Shown piece after piece: positions 52,981-62,667 of a DNA stretch of 64,000 nucleotides. The stretch is taken from assembly GCF_003014675.1 (NCBI RefSeq), contig NZ_PYAU01000001.1, positions 248,001 to 312,000 on the forward strand. Direction: 5' to 3'. Both the position numbers and the translations under genes were made by a program. Source of the DNA: Labedella gwakjiensis (GTDB taxonomy: Bacteria; Actinomycetota; Actinomycetes; Actinomycetales; Microbacteriaceae). The first letter of the stretch is position 1, and the number at the start of each line of letters is the position of its first letter. Under the pieces are notes generated by a model. The model did not search any database and was not told where the DNA came from. It saw only the letters and a program-made list of their open reading frames with translations.

Positions 52981-55449
52981 CTACAGCTTGTCGATCGGCG
53001 CGATCTTGATGAGGAGCTTCTTCTGGCCGGCTGAGTCGAAGGCCACGTGGGCGACGCGCTTCGAGCCCTCCCCCGTGACCGCGAGGACCCGTCCTTCGCC
53101 GAAGTCGGTGTGCCGGATGCGGTCACCGGCGGCCAGCTCCAGATCGCCGTTGTCGCGGACTGTGCCGGTGACGGCGTTCGGCCAGACCTTCTTCTCCGCC
53201 CGCGGCAGAGCGAAGCCGCCGTCCCTGTCGTTGTTCGGCCCCTTCCAGCCGCGAGGGCCGTTGAGGGCTCCCTGCCCGTAGCCGCCGCGCGAGCGCGCCG
53301 TGCCCGGTGACTGGCGCCACTCGATGAGCTCGTCGGGGATCTCCTGGAGGAAGCGGCTCGGCATCGCCACGGCGGTCTCGCCGAACTGGGCCCGCGACAT
53401 CGCGAGCGACAGGTGCAGCTTCTTCCGCGCCCTGGTGATGCCGACGTAGAACAGCCGTCGCTCTTCGGCGGGACCTCCCGGCTCGTTGGCCGACATCTTG
53501 TGCGGCAGCAGCTCCTCCTCCACGCCCGTCAGGAACACCGCGTCGTACTCGAGTCCCTTGGCCGTGTGGAGCGTCATGAGGGAGACGGTGCCGGAAGAGT
53601 CGTCGAGCTCGTCGGCCGCAGCCACGAGGGACACCTCGGTGAGGAAGTCGATGAGTGTCCCCTCCGGATTGTTCCGCTCGTACTCCTTCGTGACGGCGAT
53701 GAGCTCCTCGATGTTCTCCGCGCGAGCCTCGTCCTGCGGGTCGCGACTCATCCGGAGTGCGTCGACGAGGCCGCTCTTCGTGACGAGCAGGGTGAGGACG
53801 TCGCTCACCTTGCCCTCGGCGGCGAGCGCCGACGCCTCGTCGAGCAGCTCGCTGAGCGCGCGGATGGCACCGGCGACCTTCGGCCCGAAGCCGAGGGTAC
53901 CGGCCTCTCGGAGGGCCTCCCGCAGCGACGTCTCGGCGTTGTCGGCGAAGCTCTGCAGCTGGGTCTCCGTGGCCGGGCCGATGCCGCGTTTCGGGGTGTT
54001 GAGGATGCGACGGACCGCCAGGGCGTCCGCCGGGTTCACGACAGCCGTGAGGTACGCCATCGCGTCCTTGATCTCGGCACGCTCGTAGAACTTCGTGCCG
54101 CCCATCACTCGATAGGGCAGCGCCGATCGGATGAAGATCTCCTCGAGCGCTCGCGTCTGGGCGTTCGTTCGGTAGAAGACCGCCATCTCGCTGTACGGCA
54201 TGCCCTCGCGGTGGAGCTTCTCGATCTCGTCGGCGACGAACTGCGCCTCGTCGTGCCCGGTGTAGCCCGTGTATCCGACGATCTTGTCGCCGTCGCCCAC
54301 CGAGGTCCACAATTTCTTGTCCTTGCGGTCGAAGTTGTTGGCGATCACCGCGTTCGCCGCAGACAGGATGTTCTGCGTGGAGCGGTAGTTCTGCTCGAGG
54401 AGGATGACGGTCGCGCCGGTGAAGTCGCGCTCGAACTCGACGATGTTGCGGATGTCCGCGCCACGGAAGGCGTAGATCGACTGGTCGGAGTCGCCGACGA
54501 CGGTGAGCGATGCGCCGGGGATCGTGCCGTCTCCCGAGGAGACGGGGGTGTCGAAGCCTGCCCTGGCCACGACGTCCGCCGGCACCGGGCGCGTGAGCTC
54601 CTGGATGAGCGCGTACTGCGCGTGGTTCGTGTCCTGGTACTCGTCCACCAGCACGTGGCGGAATCTGCGCTGATAGTGCGCGGCGATGTGCGGGAAGGCC
54701 CGGAAGAGGAACACGACCTGACCGATGAGGTCGTCGAAATCGAACGCGTTGGCCGATGACAGGGCTCGCGTGTACCGACGGAAGATCTCGAGGAAGGCGA
54801 CCTCGTTCGGGTCGCTCACGTTCACGTTGCGCGCGAAGGAGTCCACGTCGCCGAGCTCGTTCTTGAGCTTGGAGATGCGAGCGCTCGTGTTGGCGGGGGT
54901 GAACCCGAGCACGTCGGCGTCGAGCTCCTTGATGATCCGCTTGAGGAGCACGCGGGTGTCGGACGAGTCGTAGATCGTGAACCCGGGCTTGAAGCCGAAG
55001 TTCTCGGCCTCGCGACGGAGGATCCGGACGCACGCCGAGTGGAAGGTGGAGATCCACATGCCGTCGGCCGCGCGGCCGACGAGGTGGCCGACTCGCTCGC
55101 GCATCTCGGCTGCCGCCTTGTTCGTGAACGTGATGGCGAGGATCTGGCTCGGCCACGCCTCGCGGGAGCGCAGGAGGCTCGCGATCCGTCGGGTCAGCAC
55201 GCTCGTCTTGCCCGAGCCGGCGCCCGCCACGATCAGCAGCGCGGGGCCGCGATACTCGACCGCGGCTCGCTGCTGGGGATTGAGTCCGTCCAGGAGCGGG
55301 TCGGGTCCGGAGCCGGGCGTCCCTCCACCGGGGACGGCCGCCGTGGGCCAGTCGACGATCAGCGGAGTCACGGATGGAGCGGCGGCCGATGCGGCCGTTT
55401 CAGGGGTGTTTTCGGCCGTGTTCTCGGCGGAGGAAGAAGAGCTCGACAT
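52981..55449 (-). CDS. pcrA: ATP-dependent DNA helicase, UvrD/PcrA type
   Basis: 822 residues, superfamily 1A 3'-5' helicase. A 55-residue Ser/Ala-rich N-terminus precedes Q motif LNPQQRAAVEY, Walker A VAGAGSGKTSVL, motif Ia ITFTNKAAAEMRER, Walker B LVDEYQDTNHAQY, motif III VGDSDQSIYAFRGADIRNI, motif IV LEQNYRST, motif V VSLMTLHTAKGLEYDAVFL and motif VI LFYVGITRARKKLHLS. The C-terminal 45 residues (RIRHTDFGEGRVLAVTG) are the Tudor-like domain that binds RNA polymerase in PcrA. Confidence 0.97.
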   Translation of the reverse strand: MSSSSSSAENTAENTPETAASAAAPSVTPLIVDWPTAAVPGGGTPGSGPDPLLDGLNPQQRAAVEYRGPALLIVAGAGSGKTSVLTRRIASLLRSREAWPSQILAITFTNKAAAEMRERVGHLVGRAADGMWISTFHSACVRILRREAENFGFKPGFTIYDSSDTRVLLKRIIKELDADVLGFTPANTSARISKLKNELGDVDSFARNVNVSDPNEVAFLEIFRRYTRALSSANAFDFDDLIGQVVFLFRAFPHIAAHYQRRFRHVLVDEYQDTNHAQYALIQELTRPVPADVVARAGFDTPVSSGDGTIPGASLTVVGDSDQSIYAFRGADIRNIVEFERDFTGATVILLEQNYRSTQNILSAANAVIANNFDRKDKKLWTSVGDGDKIVGYTGYTGHDEAQFVADEIEKLHREGMPYSEMAVFYRTNAQTRALEEIFIRSALPYRVMGGTKFYERAEIKDAMAYLTAVVNPADALAVRRILNTPKRGIGPATETQLQSFADNAETSLREALREAGTLGFGPKVAGAIRALSELLDEASALAAEGKVSDVLTLLVTKSGLVDALRMSRDPQDEARAENIEELIAVTKEYERNNPEGTLIDFLTEVSLVAAADELDDSSGTVSLMTLHTAKGLEYDAVFLTGVEEELLPHKMSANEPGGPAEERRLFYVGITRARKKLHLSLAMSRAQFGETAVAMPSRFLQEIPDELIEWRQSPGTARSRGGYGQGALNGPRGWKGPNNDRDGGFALPRAEKKVWPNAVTGTVRDNGDLELAAGDRIRHTDFGEGRVLAVTGEGSKRVAHVAFDSAGQKKLLIKIAPIDKL

Positions 55450-55522
55450 GTCCCCGACAGTCTACCGACGGCCTCAGACATCGGCTCGGCCCCAGGAGCG
55501 GGCGGAGGCCTCTCGCGGCGGG

Positions 55523-56551
55523 CTACCGTCGGTCGGCGAGCGCGTCGCGTGCGGACACGCCCAGGTCCGGGTGGTCGAGGAACACTCCGTCGATCCCTGT
55601 CCGGAGGATGACGTCGAACTCGGACTGCCAGTCTCCGAAGGAATCGGTCGGGCCACGACGGAACCCGGTCGTCAGGAAGCGGTTCTCCGGGCGGAGGGTC
55701 CAGGCGTAGGCGGTGAGGCCGCGCGCATGGAGCCGGTCGACGAGATCGCTCGCGCCACTCGCCACGCCGTCGTCATCGAGCGAGAGGACGAGCGCCTTGT
55801 CGGCGCTCACCCCGTCCACGAGGCCGACGAGGGTGTCGAGGCCACCGTCCGACAGCTCCTGCTCGTACGTGACTGCGGCGGAGCCGTCTCGAGCGACGAG
55901 GTCGGCGGCCGCCCCCGACCGCTCCACGAGGTACACGACCTCCGCGCCGATCCCGCGGGCACGCACCCCGGCCAGCACCGTCTTCTCGAAACTCTCGACG
56001 ATGAGGGGCCGCCCGCTCCCCCACCCGGTGTCGCGCAACTCGGCGGCGACGAGCTCGTCGAGCGGCAGCCCGACCCCTTCGAAGTACGTCGCGTGCTTGA
56101 TCTCGACCGTCATCCCGAGGGAACGACCCTGCTGCTCCGCGGCCGCGTCGACGATCTCGGCGAGATCGCGGAGACGCAGAATGCCCTGCTTCCCGTCGAA
56201 CGAGGCCGACGACGGGCGGATCGACGGCAGCCGCTCCCGCACGGTCAGCGTCGAGAGCTCCTGCCACGTGAAGTCCTCGGTGAACCAGCCGGTGTGCTCG
56301 TCGCCGTCGATGGTCTTCGTCGTGCGCAGGTGGGCGAACTCCGCGCGGCTCGCGACATCCGTGGTGCCGGAGATCTCGTTCTCGTGTCGGATGACGAGGA
56401 CGCCGTCCTTCGACGCCACGACGTCGGGCTCGACGGAGTCGGCGCCGAGGGCGAAGGCGAGCTCGTAGCCGGAACGCGAATGCTCCGGACGATACCCGGG
56501 GGCTCCGCGGTGGCCGATCACGAGAGGACGGGGTCGCGCACCGGGTTCCAT
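55523..56551 (-). CDS. Glycerophosphodiester phosphodiesterase
   Basis: 342 residues, cytoplasmic or loosely membrane-linked (no signal peptide). It cleaves glycerophosphodiesters to glycerol-3-phosphate and an alcohol. GDPD motifs are present: VIGHRGAPGYRPEHSRSGYELAF with metal and catalytic His, SVEPDVVASKDGVLVIRHENEISGTTDVASR, then TVEIKHATYF and the terminal TDSFGDWQSEF. The size with extra loop resembles GlpQ-type rather than the short UgpQ type. glpD lies at the window end, 7 kb away. Confidence 0.93.
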   Translation of the reverse strand: MEPGARPRPLVIGHRGAPGYRPEHSRSGYELAFALGADSVEPDVVASKDGVLVIRHENEISGTTDVASRAEFAHLRTTKTIDGDEHTGWFTEDFTWQELSTLTVRERLPSIRPSSASFDGKQGILRLRDLAEIVDAAAEQQGRSLGMTVEIKHATYFEGVGLPLDELVAAELRDTGWGSGRPLIVESFEKTVLAGVRARGIGAEVVYLVERSGAAADLVARDGSAAVTYEQELSDGGLDTLVGLVDGVSADKALVLSLDDDGVASGASDLVDRLHARGLTAYAWTLRPENRFLTTGFRRGPTDSFGDWQSEFDVILRTGIDGVFLDHPDLGVSARDALADRR

Positions 56552-56740
56552 GCGTCCAGCCTAACGAGCCGACAAACGGTGACGGGCCTCCGCTCCTGGA
56601 TGCCTCGGAGGCGCCGAAAGCCGCGGAAATCCGCGGGAATCGGAAGCTGTCTCCCAGCGTTGTGAGATAGCGTGGACGCATCGCTCCTACACAGGGGGCG
56701 CCGCATCCCAGCCGCACTGACTGAGAGTAGGACTACAGCA

Positions 56741-57535
56741 ATGGCATCGAACAACCCCGCCTTTAGAAACAACGCCTTCCAGGGGGGTCAGGTCGCGACC
56801 GCACAGCAGGGGCTGAGCGCTGAAGAGCTCGTCGAGATGTACAACCGCCCCGCCGCCGCTCCGTCGCAGACGGACCGCATGACGGTGGAGGACACGGTCA
56901 TGAAGACCGGCATCTCCTTCGGCGTGCTGCTCGTCGCAGCGGTCGTCGGTTGGGCCGTCCCCGCCCTGGCTATCCCCGCTGCGATCGTCGGGTTCGTGCT
57001 CGCGCTCGTCAACATCTTCAAGAAGGAGCCGTCCCCGGCCCTCATCCTCACCTATGCGGGTGCGCAGGGACTCTTCGTCGGCGGAATCTCGAGCTTCTTC
57101 GAGATGCGCTGGCCGGGCATCGTCAGCCAGGCGACGATCGCGACGCTCGCCGTCGTCGGCGTCACCCTCGCGCTCTTCGCGAGCGGCAAGGTGCGCGCCT
57201 CGAAGCGGGCCACGAAGATCTTCCTCATCGCCATGGTCGGCTACGCGCTGTACTCGCTCGTCAACGTCGGCCTCATGATGTTCGGCGTCACGGACAGCGC
57301 CTTCGGCCTCAACAGCCAGGTCGAGATCGCCGGCATCCCGCTCGGCCTCGTCCTCGGCGTGTTCGTCGTCCTGCTCGCCGCGTACTCGCTCGTGCTCGAC
57401 TTCGACATGATCCAACAGGGCGTGCGCAACCGCGCTCCGCGCAAGTACGGCTGGACGGGCGCGTTCGGCATCATGGTCACGGTCATCTGGCTCTACACGG
57501 AGCTCCTGCGGATGTTCGCGATCGCTCGCAACTGA
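56741..57535 (+). CDS. Bax inhibitor-1/YccA-family membrane protein
   Basis: 264 residues. A polar N-terminus (MASNNPAFRNNAF with a FQGG motif) of about 60 residues is typical of actinobacterial members; then seven membrane segments from GISFGVLLVAAVVGWAVPALAIP to GAFGIMVTVIWLYTELLRMFAIARN. The di-Asp pH-sensing region is seen as LVLDFDMIQQG. Role inferred: calcium leak or membrane stress protection. ATG 56741 fits the family N-terminus. Confidence 0.94.
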   Translation: MASNNPAFRNNAFQGGQVATAQQGLSAEELVEMYNRPAAAPSQTDRMTVEDTVMKTGISFGVLLVAAVVGWAVPALAIPAAIVGFVLALVNIFKKEPSPALILTYAGAQGLFVGGISSFFEMRWPGIVSQATIATLAVVGVTLALFASGKVRASKRATKIFLIAMVGYALYSLVNVGLMMFGVTDSAFGLNSQVEIAGIPLGLVLGVFVVLLAAYSLVLDFDMIQQGVRNRAPRKYGWTGAFGIMVTVIWLYTELLRMFAIARN

Positions 57536-57551
57536 TGATCGACTGATCGAC

Positions 57552-57594
57552 AACGACGAAGGGCCGGGAGCATCGCTCCCGGCCCTTCGTCGTT
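57552..57594. terminator. Bidirectional terminator between the Bax-inhibitor gene and guaA
   Basis: Perfect 20-base arms (core GGGCCGGGAGC) around an ATC loop between convergent genes. Confidence 0.88.
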
Positions 57595-57618
57595 CCCGTC
57601 ATCTCGACGGGACGGGGA

Positions 57619-59202
57619 TCACTCCCACTCGATGGTCCCCGGCGGCTTCGACGTCACGTCGAGCACGACGCGGTTCACGCCGTCGACCTCGTTCGTGATG
57701 CGGTTGGAGATGCGGGCGAGCACGTCGTAGGGCAGGCGTGTCCAGTCGGCGGTCATCGCGTCCTCGGACGAGACGGGACGCAGCACGATGGGGTGACCGT
57801 AGGTGCGGCCATCGCCCTGCACCCCCACCGAGCGGACGTCGGCGAGCAGCACGACGGGGCACTGCCAGATCTCCGCGTCGAGGCCGGCCGCCGTGAGCTC
57901 TGCCCGCACGATCGCGTCGGCCTCGCGCAGGAGGTCGAGACGCTCCTGCGTGACCTCGCCGACGATGCGGATGCCGAGTCCGGGACCGGGGAACGGCTGG
58001 CGACCCACGATGACCTCGGGAAGCCCGAGCTCGCGGCCGATCGCGCGCACCTCGTCCTTGAAGAGGGTGCGGAGCGGCTCGACGAGCTCGAACTGCAGGT
58101 CCTCCGGCAGACCACCGACGTTGTGGTGGCTCTTGATGTTGGCCGTCCCCGTGCCGCCGCCCGACTCCACGACGTCCGGGTACAGCGTGCCCTGGACGAG
58201 GAAGCGGATGGGGTCGCCGTCCTGCTCGAACGACTCCGCGACGAGGTCTGCCTGTGCCTGCTCGAACGTGCGGATGAACTCGCGGCCGATGATCTTCCGC
58301 TTCTGCTCGGGGTCGCTCACACCGGCGAGAGCCTCGAGGAAGCGCTCCCGCGCGTCGATCGTGACGAGGCGCACACCCGTGGCCGCGACGTAGTCCTCCT
58401 CGACCTGGCGGCGCTCGCCCTGGCGCAGGAGGCCGTGGTCGACGAAGACGCACACGAGCTGGTCTCCGACGGCCTCGTGGACGAGAGCCGCCGCGACAGC
58501 GGAGTCCACGCCGCCGGAGAGGGCGCACAGGACCTTGCCCGTGCCCACCTGGGCACGGATGCGGTCGACCTGGTCGGCGATGACGTTGCCCGCGTTCCAG
58601 TCGGCGGCGATACCCGCCCCCCGGTGCAGGAAGTTCTCGATGACGCGCTGGCCGAACGCCGAGTGCTTGACCTCGGGGTGCCACTGCACGCCGTAGAGCC
58701 GACGCTCGTCGTTGGCGAACGCGGCCACGGGCGTCGACGCGGTGGAGGCGAGCACGTCGAAGCCCTCGGGGGCCGTGGCGACCGAGTCGCCGTGGCTCAT
58801 CCACACGGTCTGGTCCGTCGGCTGGTCGTGCAGCAGCGTGCCGCCCTCGATGGCGACGTTCGCGGCCGTCGACCCGTACTCACGCGCACCCGTGCGGGCG
58901 ACCGTGCCGCCGAGGGCCGTCGCCATCACCTGGAATCCGTAGCAGATGCCGAGCGTCGGCACCCCGAGGTCGAAGACCTTCGGGTCGAGCGAGGGCGCAC
59001 CCTCCTCGTAGACGCTCGACGGTCCGCCCGACAGCACGATCCCGACGGGGTTCTTCGCCGCGATCTCGTCGGCGGAGATCGAATGCGGGACGATCTCGGA
59101 GTAGACGCCGGCCTCGCGGACGCGCCGCGCGATCAGCTGCGCGTACTGCGCTCCGAAGTCGACGACGAGGACGGGCCGCGGGCCATCGGGCAGTTCGCTC
59201 AT
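57619..59202 (-). CDS. guaA: GMP synthase (glutamine-hydrolysing)
   Basis: 527 residues. It aminates XMP to GMP. The N-terminal class-I amidotransferase has the nucleophile elbow [15 protein letters not shown] (Cys) and His/Glu in [12 protein letters not shown]; the ATP-pyrophosphatase domain has the P-loop [21 protein letters not shown]; the C-terminal dimerisation domain ends [11 protein letters not shown], as in most GuaA. ATG 59202 overlaps the DUF3817 stop by four bases. Confidence 0.98.
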   Translation of the reverse strand: MSELPDGPRPVLVVDFGAQYAQLIARRVREAGVYSEIVPHSISADEIAAKNPVGIVLSGGPSSVYEEGAPSLDPKVFDLGVPTLGICYGFQVMATALGGTVARTGAREYGSTAANVAIEGGTLLHDQPTDQTVWMSHGDSVATAPEGFDVLASTASTPVAAFANDERRLYGVQWHPEVKHSAFGQRVIENFLHRGAGIAADWNAGNVIADQVDRIRAQVGTGKVLCALSGGVDSAVAAALVHEAVGDQLVCVFVDHGLLRQGERRQVEEDYVAATGVRLVTIDARERFLEALAGVSDPEQKRKIIGREFIRTFEQAQADLVAESFEQDGDPIRFLVQGTLYPDVVESGGGTGTANIKSHHNVGGLPEDLQFELVEPLRTLFKDEVRAIGRELGLPEVIVGRQPFPGPGLGIRIVGEVTQERLDLLREADAIVRAELTAAGLDAEIWQCPVVLLADVRSVGVQGDGRTYGHPIVLRPVSSEDAMTADWTRLPYDVLARISNRITNEVDGVNRVVLDVTSKPPGTIEWE

Positions 59203-59642
59203 GCGGTCGGGGCCTCCACTTTCTGGGTCGACGCCGCGGTTCGGCGTTCGAGGTACGAGGTGACCTCTCGGCCCACACGGGCCTCGAGGAAGAACGAGAG
59301 CAGCGGCACGATTCCACCGCTGGCGATGAGGAGGAACTTCCAGAACGGCCAGCGCATGAGGGACCAGAGCCGGAAGTCGCTGAAGAGGTAGACGACGTAG
59401 AACCACCCGTGCGCGATCAGGATGCCCGTCGACAGGTTGACGGCCACTGCCGTCTCCCGCGGGACGAACGCCAGGAAGCCGTAGGGACCGGCGAGTTCGA
59501 GCTCGTAGCCGAGTCCGTACTTGACGATCATCTCCAGGCAGAGCAGCAGGAGCATGACGCCCGTGATGATGGACGCGATCTTGTAGAAGCGCAGCGCGCC
59601 GCGGATGCGAGGCAGGTCGCTCTCGCGGGGTTCGAGGGGCAT
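59199..59642 (-). CDS. DUF3817-family integral membrane protein
   Basis: 147 residues with three hydrophobic segments: [52 protein letters not shown] (with a conserved His) and [25 protein letters not shown]. The family is of unknown function and in actinobacteria is typically next to guaA or homologues. Overlaps guaA by four bases. Confidence 0.9.
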   Translation of the reverse strand: MPLEPRESDLPRIRGALRFYKIASIITGVMLLLLCLEMIVKYGLGYELELAGPYGFLAFVPRETAVAVNLSTGILIAHGWFYVVYLFSDFRLWSLMRWPFWKFLLIASGGIVPLLSFFLEARVGREVTSYLERRTAASTQKVEAPTA

Positions 59643-59677
59643 GCGTCCAGTTTAGACGCCCGTGCCCCTGCGGATCG

Positions 59678-60517
59678 TCACGGCCCGGATACCTCCACGA
59701 GGGCCTTCTCTTCGGCCTCGCGCTCCCAGGCGTCCCGCCCGAGTCGGTACCAGAAGTACACGGCGAAGCCCGCGAACACCACCCACTCGACGGCGTAGAA
59801 GATGTTGAGCCAGTTGACGGTCGTCGCGGACTCCGGGCGCGGCGAGTAGATCTTCTCGAGCCCGCTCGGCGCCTCGGCGGAGATCAGGTTGACGCTGTAG
59901 ATGTCGGGAGAGGCCGTCGGCTGCCAGATGTTGATGAGCGCCGCCTCGGACAGCGTGGTCATCTCGTGCGGGTCGCCCTGCTCGTCGGGGACGATCGGTG
60001 CCTCCGAGTCGACGATGCGACCCGTGAGCTCCACCGTTCCGTCAGGGGCTCCACCGGCGTTCCAGGCCGCGGCCGTCTGCCTCGCGACGTCCTCGTCGTC
60101 CGTCCATCCCATCGCGACGGCGAGGGACGGACCGGTACCGTCGGCCCCCGTTGCGAGGTGCCCGGCGACCCACCACCCCGTCGGACCGTCGTTGACACGT
60201 TCCGAGATGACGAGGAAGTCGCCCTCCACCCAGACGCCCTCGACCTCGACGAGACGCCCGACGTCGTCGGTGCGGATGACGTCGGTCGGCGCCTCCAACA
60301 CGTCGGCGAGCGGAGTCGGCGTCTCGGCGACGCCCGCGACGGTTCCGGTGTCGCTCGACTCGACCGCTCGCGAGAGCTGCCAGTGTCCGAGCGCCGCGAA
60401 GGCGCCGGCGACGACGAGCGCGAGCGCGAGTAGAGCGATCCACCGCGGCCGCACGAGAGTGCGCCACAGCGGCGTATCCGGCACGATCCGGGCCTCGGTG
60501 TCCGTGTCGTCAGTCAT
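59678..60517 (-). CDS. SURF1-family cytochrome oxidase assembly protein
   Basis: 279 residues with two membrane anchors: residues about 28-48 ([26 protein letters not shown]) and about 245-265 ([24 protein letters not shown]). The periplasmic loop between them has the SURF1 pattern, with [27 protein letters not shown] and [21 protein letters not shown]. It assists haem insertion in aa3-type cytochrome oxidase. It overlaps the upstream antiporter gene by eight bases, though no functional tie is known. Confidence 0.92.
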   Translation of the reverse strand: MTDDTDTEARIVPDTPLWRTLVRPRWIALLALALVVAGAFAALGHWQLSRAVESSDTGTVAGVAETPTPLADVLEAPTDVIRTDDVGRLVEVEGVWVEGDFLVISERVNDGPTGWWVAGHLATGADGTGPSLAVAMGWTDDEDVARQTAAAWNAGGAPDGTVELTGRIVDSEAPIVPDEQGDPHEMTTLSEAALINIWQPTASPDIYSVNLISAEAPSGLEKIYSPRPESATTVNWLNIFYAVEWVVFAGFAVYFWYRLGRDAWEREAEEKALVEVSGP

Positions 60518-61880
60518 CGCGGCCTCCCCGGCGTCGGTCGTCGGTGTCGTCGCTCGAACCGGCGTCGCCCGCCATCGCCGCCTCGACGAGGGCGATCTCC
60601 TCGTCCGTCATCGCGCCGCGACGCGACTCCCCCGGCACGACCCCGCCTGTCGCGGCTGCGAGCGCCTGAGCGCGCCGTCGCCGTCGCTTCGACGGCAGGA
60701 TGACCGCTCCGATCCGCTCAGACTGGGCAGCGATCATCGGTCCGCCGATGGAGAGGATGAGCACGTAGAGGCCGGCGAACGGCTGGATGCGCTCGTCGAG
60801 ACCGGCCGAGAGCGACAGCGTCGCGAGGATCAGAGCGAACTCCCCGCGGTTCTGGAGGATGACCGTGGTGTTGATCCCCTCCTGCGCCCCGAGTCCGTTG
60901 AGGCGGGACACGACTTGTCCGGCGACGACGTTCAGGAGAACGGTCATGAGCACGGCGCCGAGCACCGGGAGGAGGACGCCGCCGAACTTGGAGGCATCGA
61001 GAGCCAGACCGAAGTTGAGGAAGAAGAAGGCGCCGAAGACGTCGCGGAGCGGAACGGCGATCGTCTCGATCCGGTTCCGGAAGCGCGTGGCGCCGAGCAC
61101 GAGCCCGATGAGGAATGCGCCGATGGCATCGGTCACGCCCAGCAGTTCGCCGATCCCGCCGAACAGGACGGCGAGGCCGAAGAAGAGGATCGTGAAGAGC
61201 TCGTCGTCCTTCGTGCGCAACAGCCGCGAGACGACCCGACCGCCGAAGCGGGCGACGCTGAACATCACGACGATGAACGTGAAGGAGAGAGCGAGTTGGC
61301 CGACGACGGGCCAGAGCTCCGTCTGCCCCGACAGGACGACGCCGACGATCGCGAGGTAGATCGCGATGAAGACGTCCTCGACGACCGTGATGCCGAGGAT
61401 CATCGGCGTCTCGCGATTGGTCAGGCGGCCGAGCTCGATGAGGAGCTTGGTCACGATCGCGCTCGAGGAGGTGGCCGTGATCCCCGCGATGATGAGGGCT
61501 TCCGGCGTCCCCCACCCCACGAGGAAGCCGAAGCCGAGCCCGGCGGCCATGTTGACGAGGATGTACGTCCCGCCCGACACGAGGAGCTTCCCCGCGTTGC
61601 CGAAGAACTCGTCCTGATCGAACTCGAGACCGAGGTTGAAGAGCAGGAGGACGAGTCCCATGACCGCGATGAGGCCGATGTAGTCGCCCTCGAGCGTCAG
61701 CGGGAACCATCCCGTGTACGGCGACGCGAGGAGCCCGACGATCATGTACACGGGGATCGCGGGGAGGCCGATGAGCTTTCCGAGACGGCCGAGCCCGTAG
61801 GCGATCAGGAAGAGCAGGCCGACGACGACCATGTCGGCGCCGAAGTGCGATCCCTCGACGGCGGCAGCGGCAAGCGGCAT
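60510..61880 (-). CDS. CPA2-family monovalent cation:proton antiporter
   Basis: 456 residues with about 13 membrane segments. The CPA2 core is seen as LIGLPAIPVYMIVGLLASP, LVLLLFNLGLEFDQDEF, IITATSSSAIVTKLLIELGRL with the conserved Thr-Ser stretch, VEDVFIAIYLAIVG and VTDAIGAFLIGLVLGATRF with Asp. The C-terminus is a short basic/acidic tail without a TrkA-N domain; regulation is probably by the separately encoded protein upstream, whose stop lies four bases before this start. Confidence 0.94.
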   Translation of the reverse strand: MPLAAAAVEGSHFGADMVVVGLLFLIAYGLGRLGKLIGLPAIPVYMIVGLLASPYTGWFPLTLEGDYIGLIAVMGLVLLLFNLGLEFDQDEFFGNAGKLLVSGGTYILVNMAAGLGFGFLVGWGTPEALIIAGITATSSSAIVTKLLIELGRLTNRETPMILGITVVEDVFIAIYLAIVGVVLSGQTELWPVVGQLALSFTFIVVMFSVARFGGRVVSRLLRTKDDELFTILFFGLAVLFGGIGELLGVTDAIGAFLIGLVLGATRFRNRIETIAVPLRDVFGAFFFLNFGLALDASKFGGVLLPVLGAVLMTVLLNVVAGQVVSRLNGLGAQEGINTTVILQNRGEFALILATLSLSAGLDERIQPFAGLYVLILSIGGPMIAAQSERIGAVILPSKRRRRRAQALAAATGGVVPGESRRGAMTDEEIALVEAAMAGDAGSSDDTDDRRRGGRDD

Positions 61881-61883
61881 CCG

Positions 61884-62411
61884 TCAGTTCCCGGAGGACG
61901 AGTCGACGGGGGCCTTCTTCGTCTCTCCCGTGCGGAAGAACGAGAAGGCCTTCGCCACCTTCTCCGGGCTTCCGGCGACGACCAGGATGTCGCCGGGGAA
62001 GACGCGGAAGTCGGCCGCCGGGGCCGGGTTGGTGGATTCACCGCGCACCACGGCGACGACGGTGAGGCCGATGATGCCGTGCTCGGCCGGGTCGCCGAGG
62101 GATTGTCCGGCGATGTGGTCCTCATAGTCGACGGTGAACCAGTCGATGGAGAGGCCGGGGAGCTGATCGAGCGCCGTGAGCGACTCGGTGATGCGGGTTC
62201 CGCCGAGGAGCTCTGCGAGGGTGTGCGCCTCGTCCTCCGAGAGCCTGAGCGACACCTTGGTGGCGTTGGATCCGTCTTCGTCGTCCGAGAACGTGACGAG
62301 GTCGCTGTGCCCGGACCGGTGGGCGATCACGCCGACCTTTCCGCCGTCGTCCGTGATGAAGGAGTGCAGGACACCGACACCCGGGAGCTTGACCCGCCGC
62401 ACGTCGACCAT
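61884..62411 (-). CDS. KhtT/TrkA-C domain regulatory subunit of the CPA2 antiporter
   Basis: 175 residues, cytoplasmic. The first 70 form a KhtT-like N-terminal domain (KLPGVGVLHSFITDDGGKVGVIAHRSGHSDLVTFSDD); the C-terminal TrkA_C/RCK_C domain is visible in GLTVVAVVRGESTNPAPAADFRVFPGDILVVAGSPEKVAKAFSFF. In Bacillus the KhtTU pair extrudes K+ under control of KhtT; here nucleotide or pH sensing is inferred. Confidence 0.88.
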   Translation of the reverse strand: MVDVRRVKLPGVGVLHSFITDDGGKVGVIAHRSGHSDLVTFSDDEDGSNATKVSLRLSEDEAHTLAELLGGTRITESLTALDQLPGLSIDWFTVDYEDHIAGQSLGDPAEHGIIGLTVVAVVRGESTNPAPAADFRVFPGDILVVAGSPEKVAKAFSFFRTGETKKAPVDSSSGN

Positions 62412-62667
62412 CGCTCAATCCCTTCGTCCGACTACCCCTCCAGCCTACCCGCCCCCCGAACACACCCTCCCCGGACGGCGCCACTCCTCCACGCCCTCAG
62501 CGAAAGGGCTACTCCCGAGCGAGGGCCCTAGTTTCAGCTGACGCCCTCGGCACAGATGTGTAGCCGTCGACGCCTCCCTCGTCGTCCACAGCGGCAACCC
62601 GGCGCTCGTCTCCCCCGAGGCGGCCATTCCCGGCCCGCGAGCACGAGCGAAGGAGGAACGTCGACGC

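Noticed and set aside
59901-62531. 876-codon open frame on the plus strand
   Set aside because: Antisense to SURF1, the CPA2 antiporter and the KhtT-like gene; composition (Glu/Asp/Arg-rich) is that of a shadow frame.
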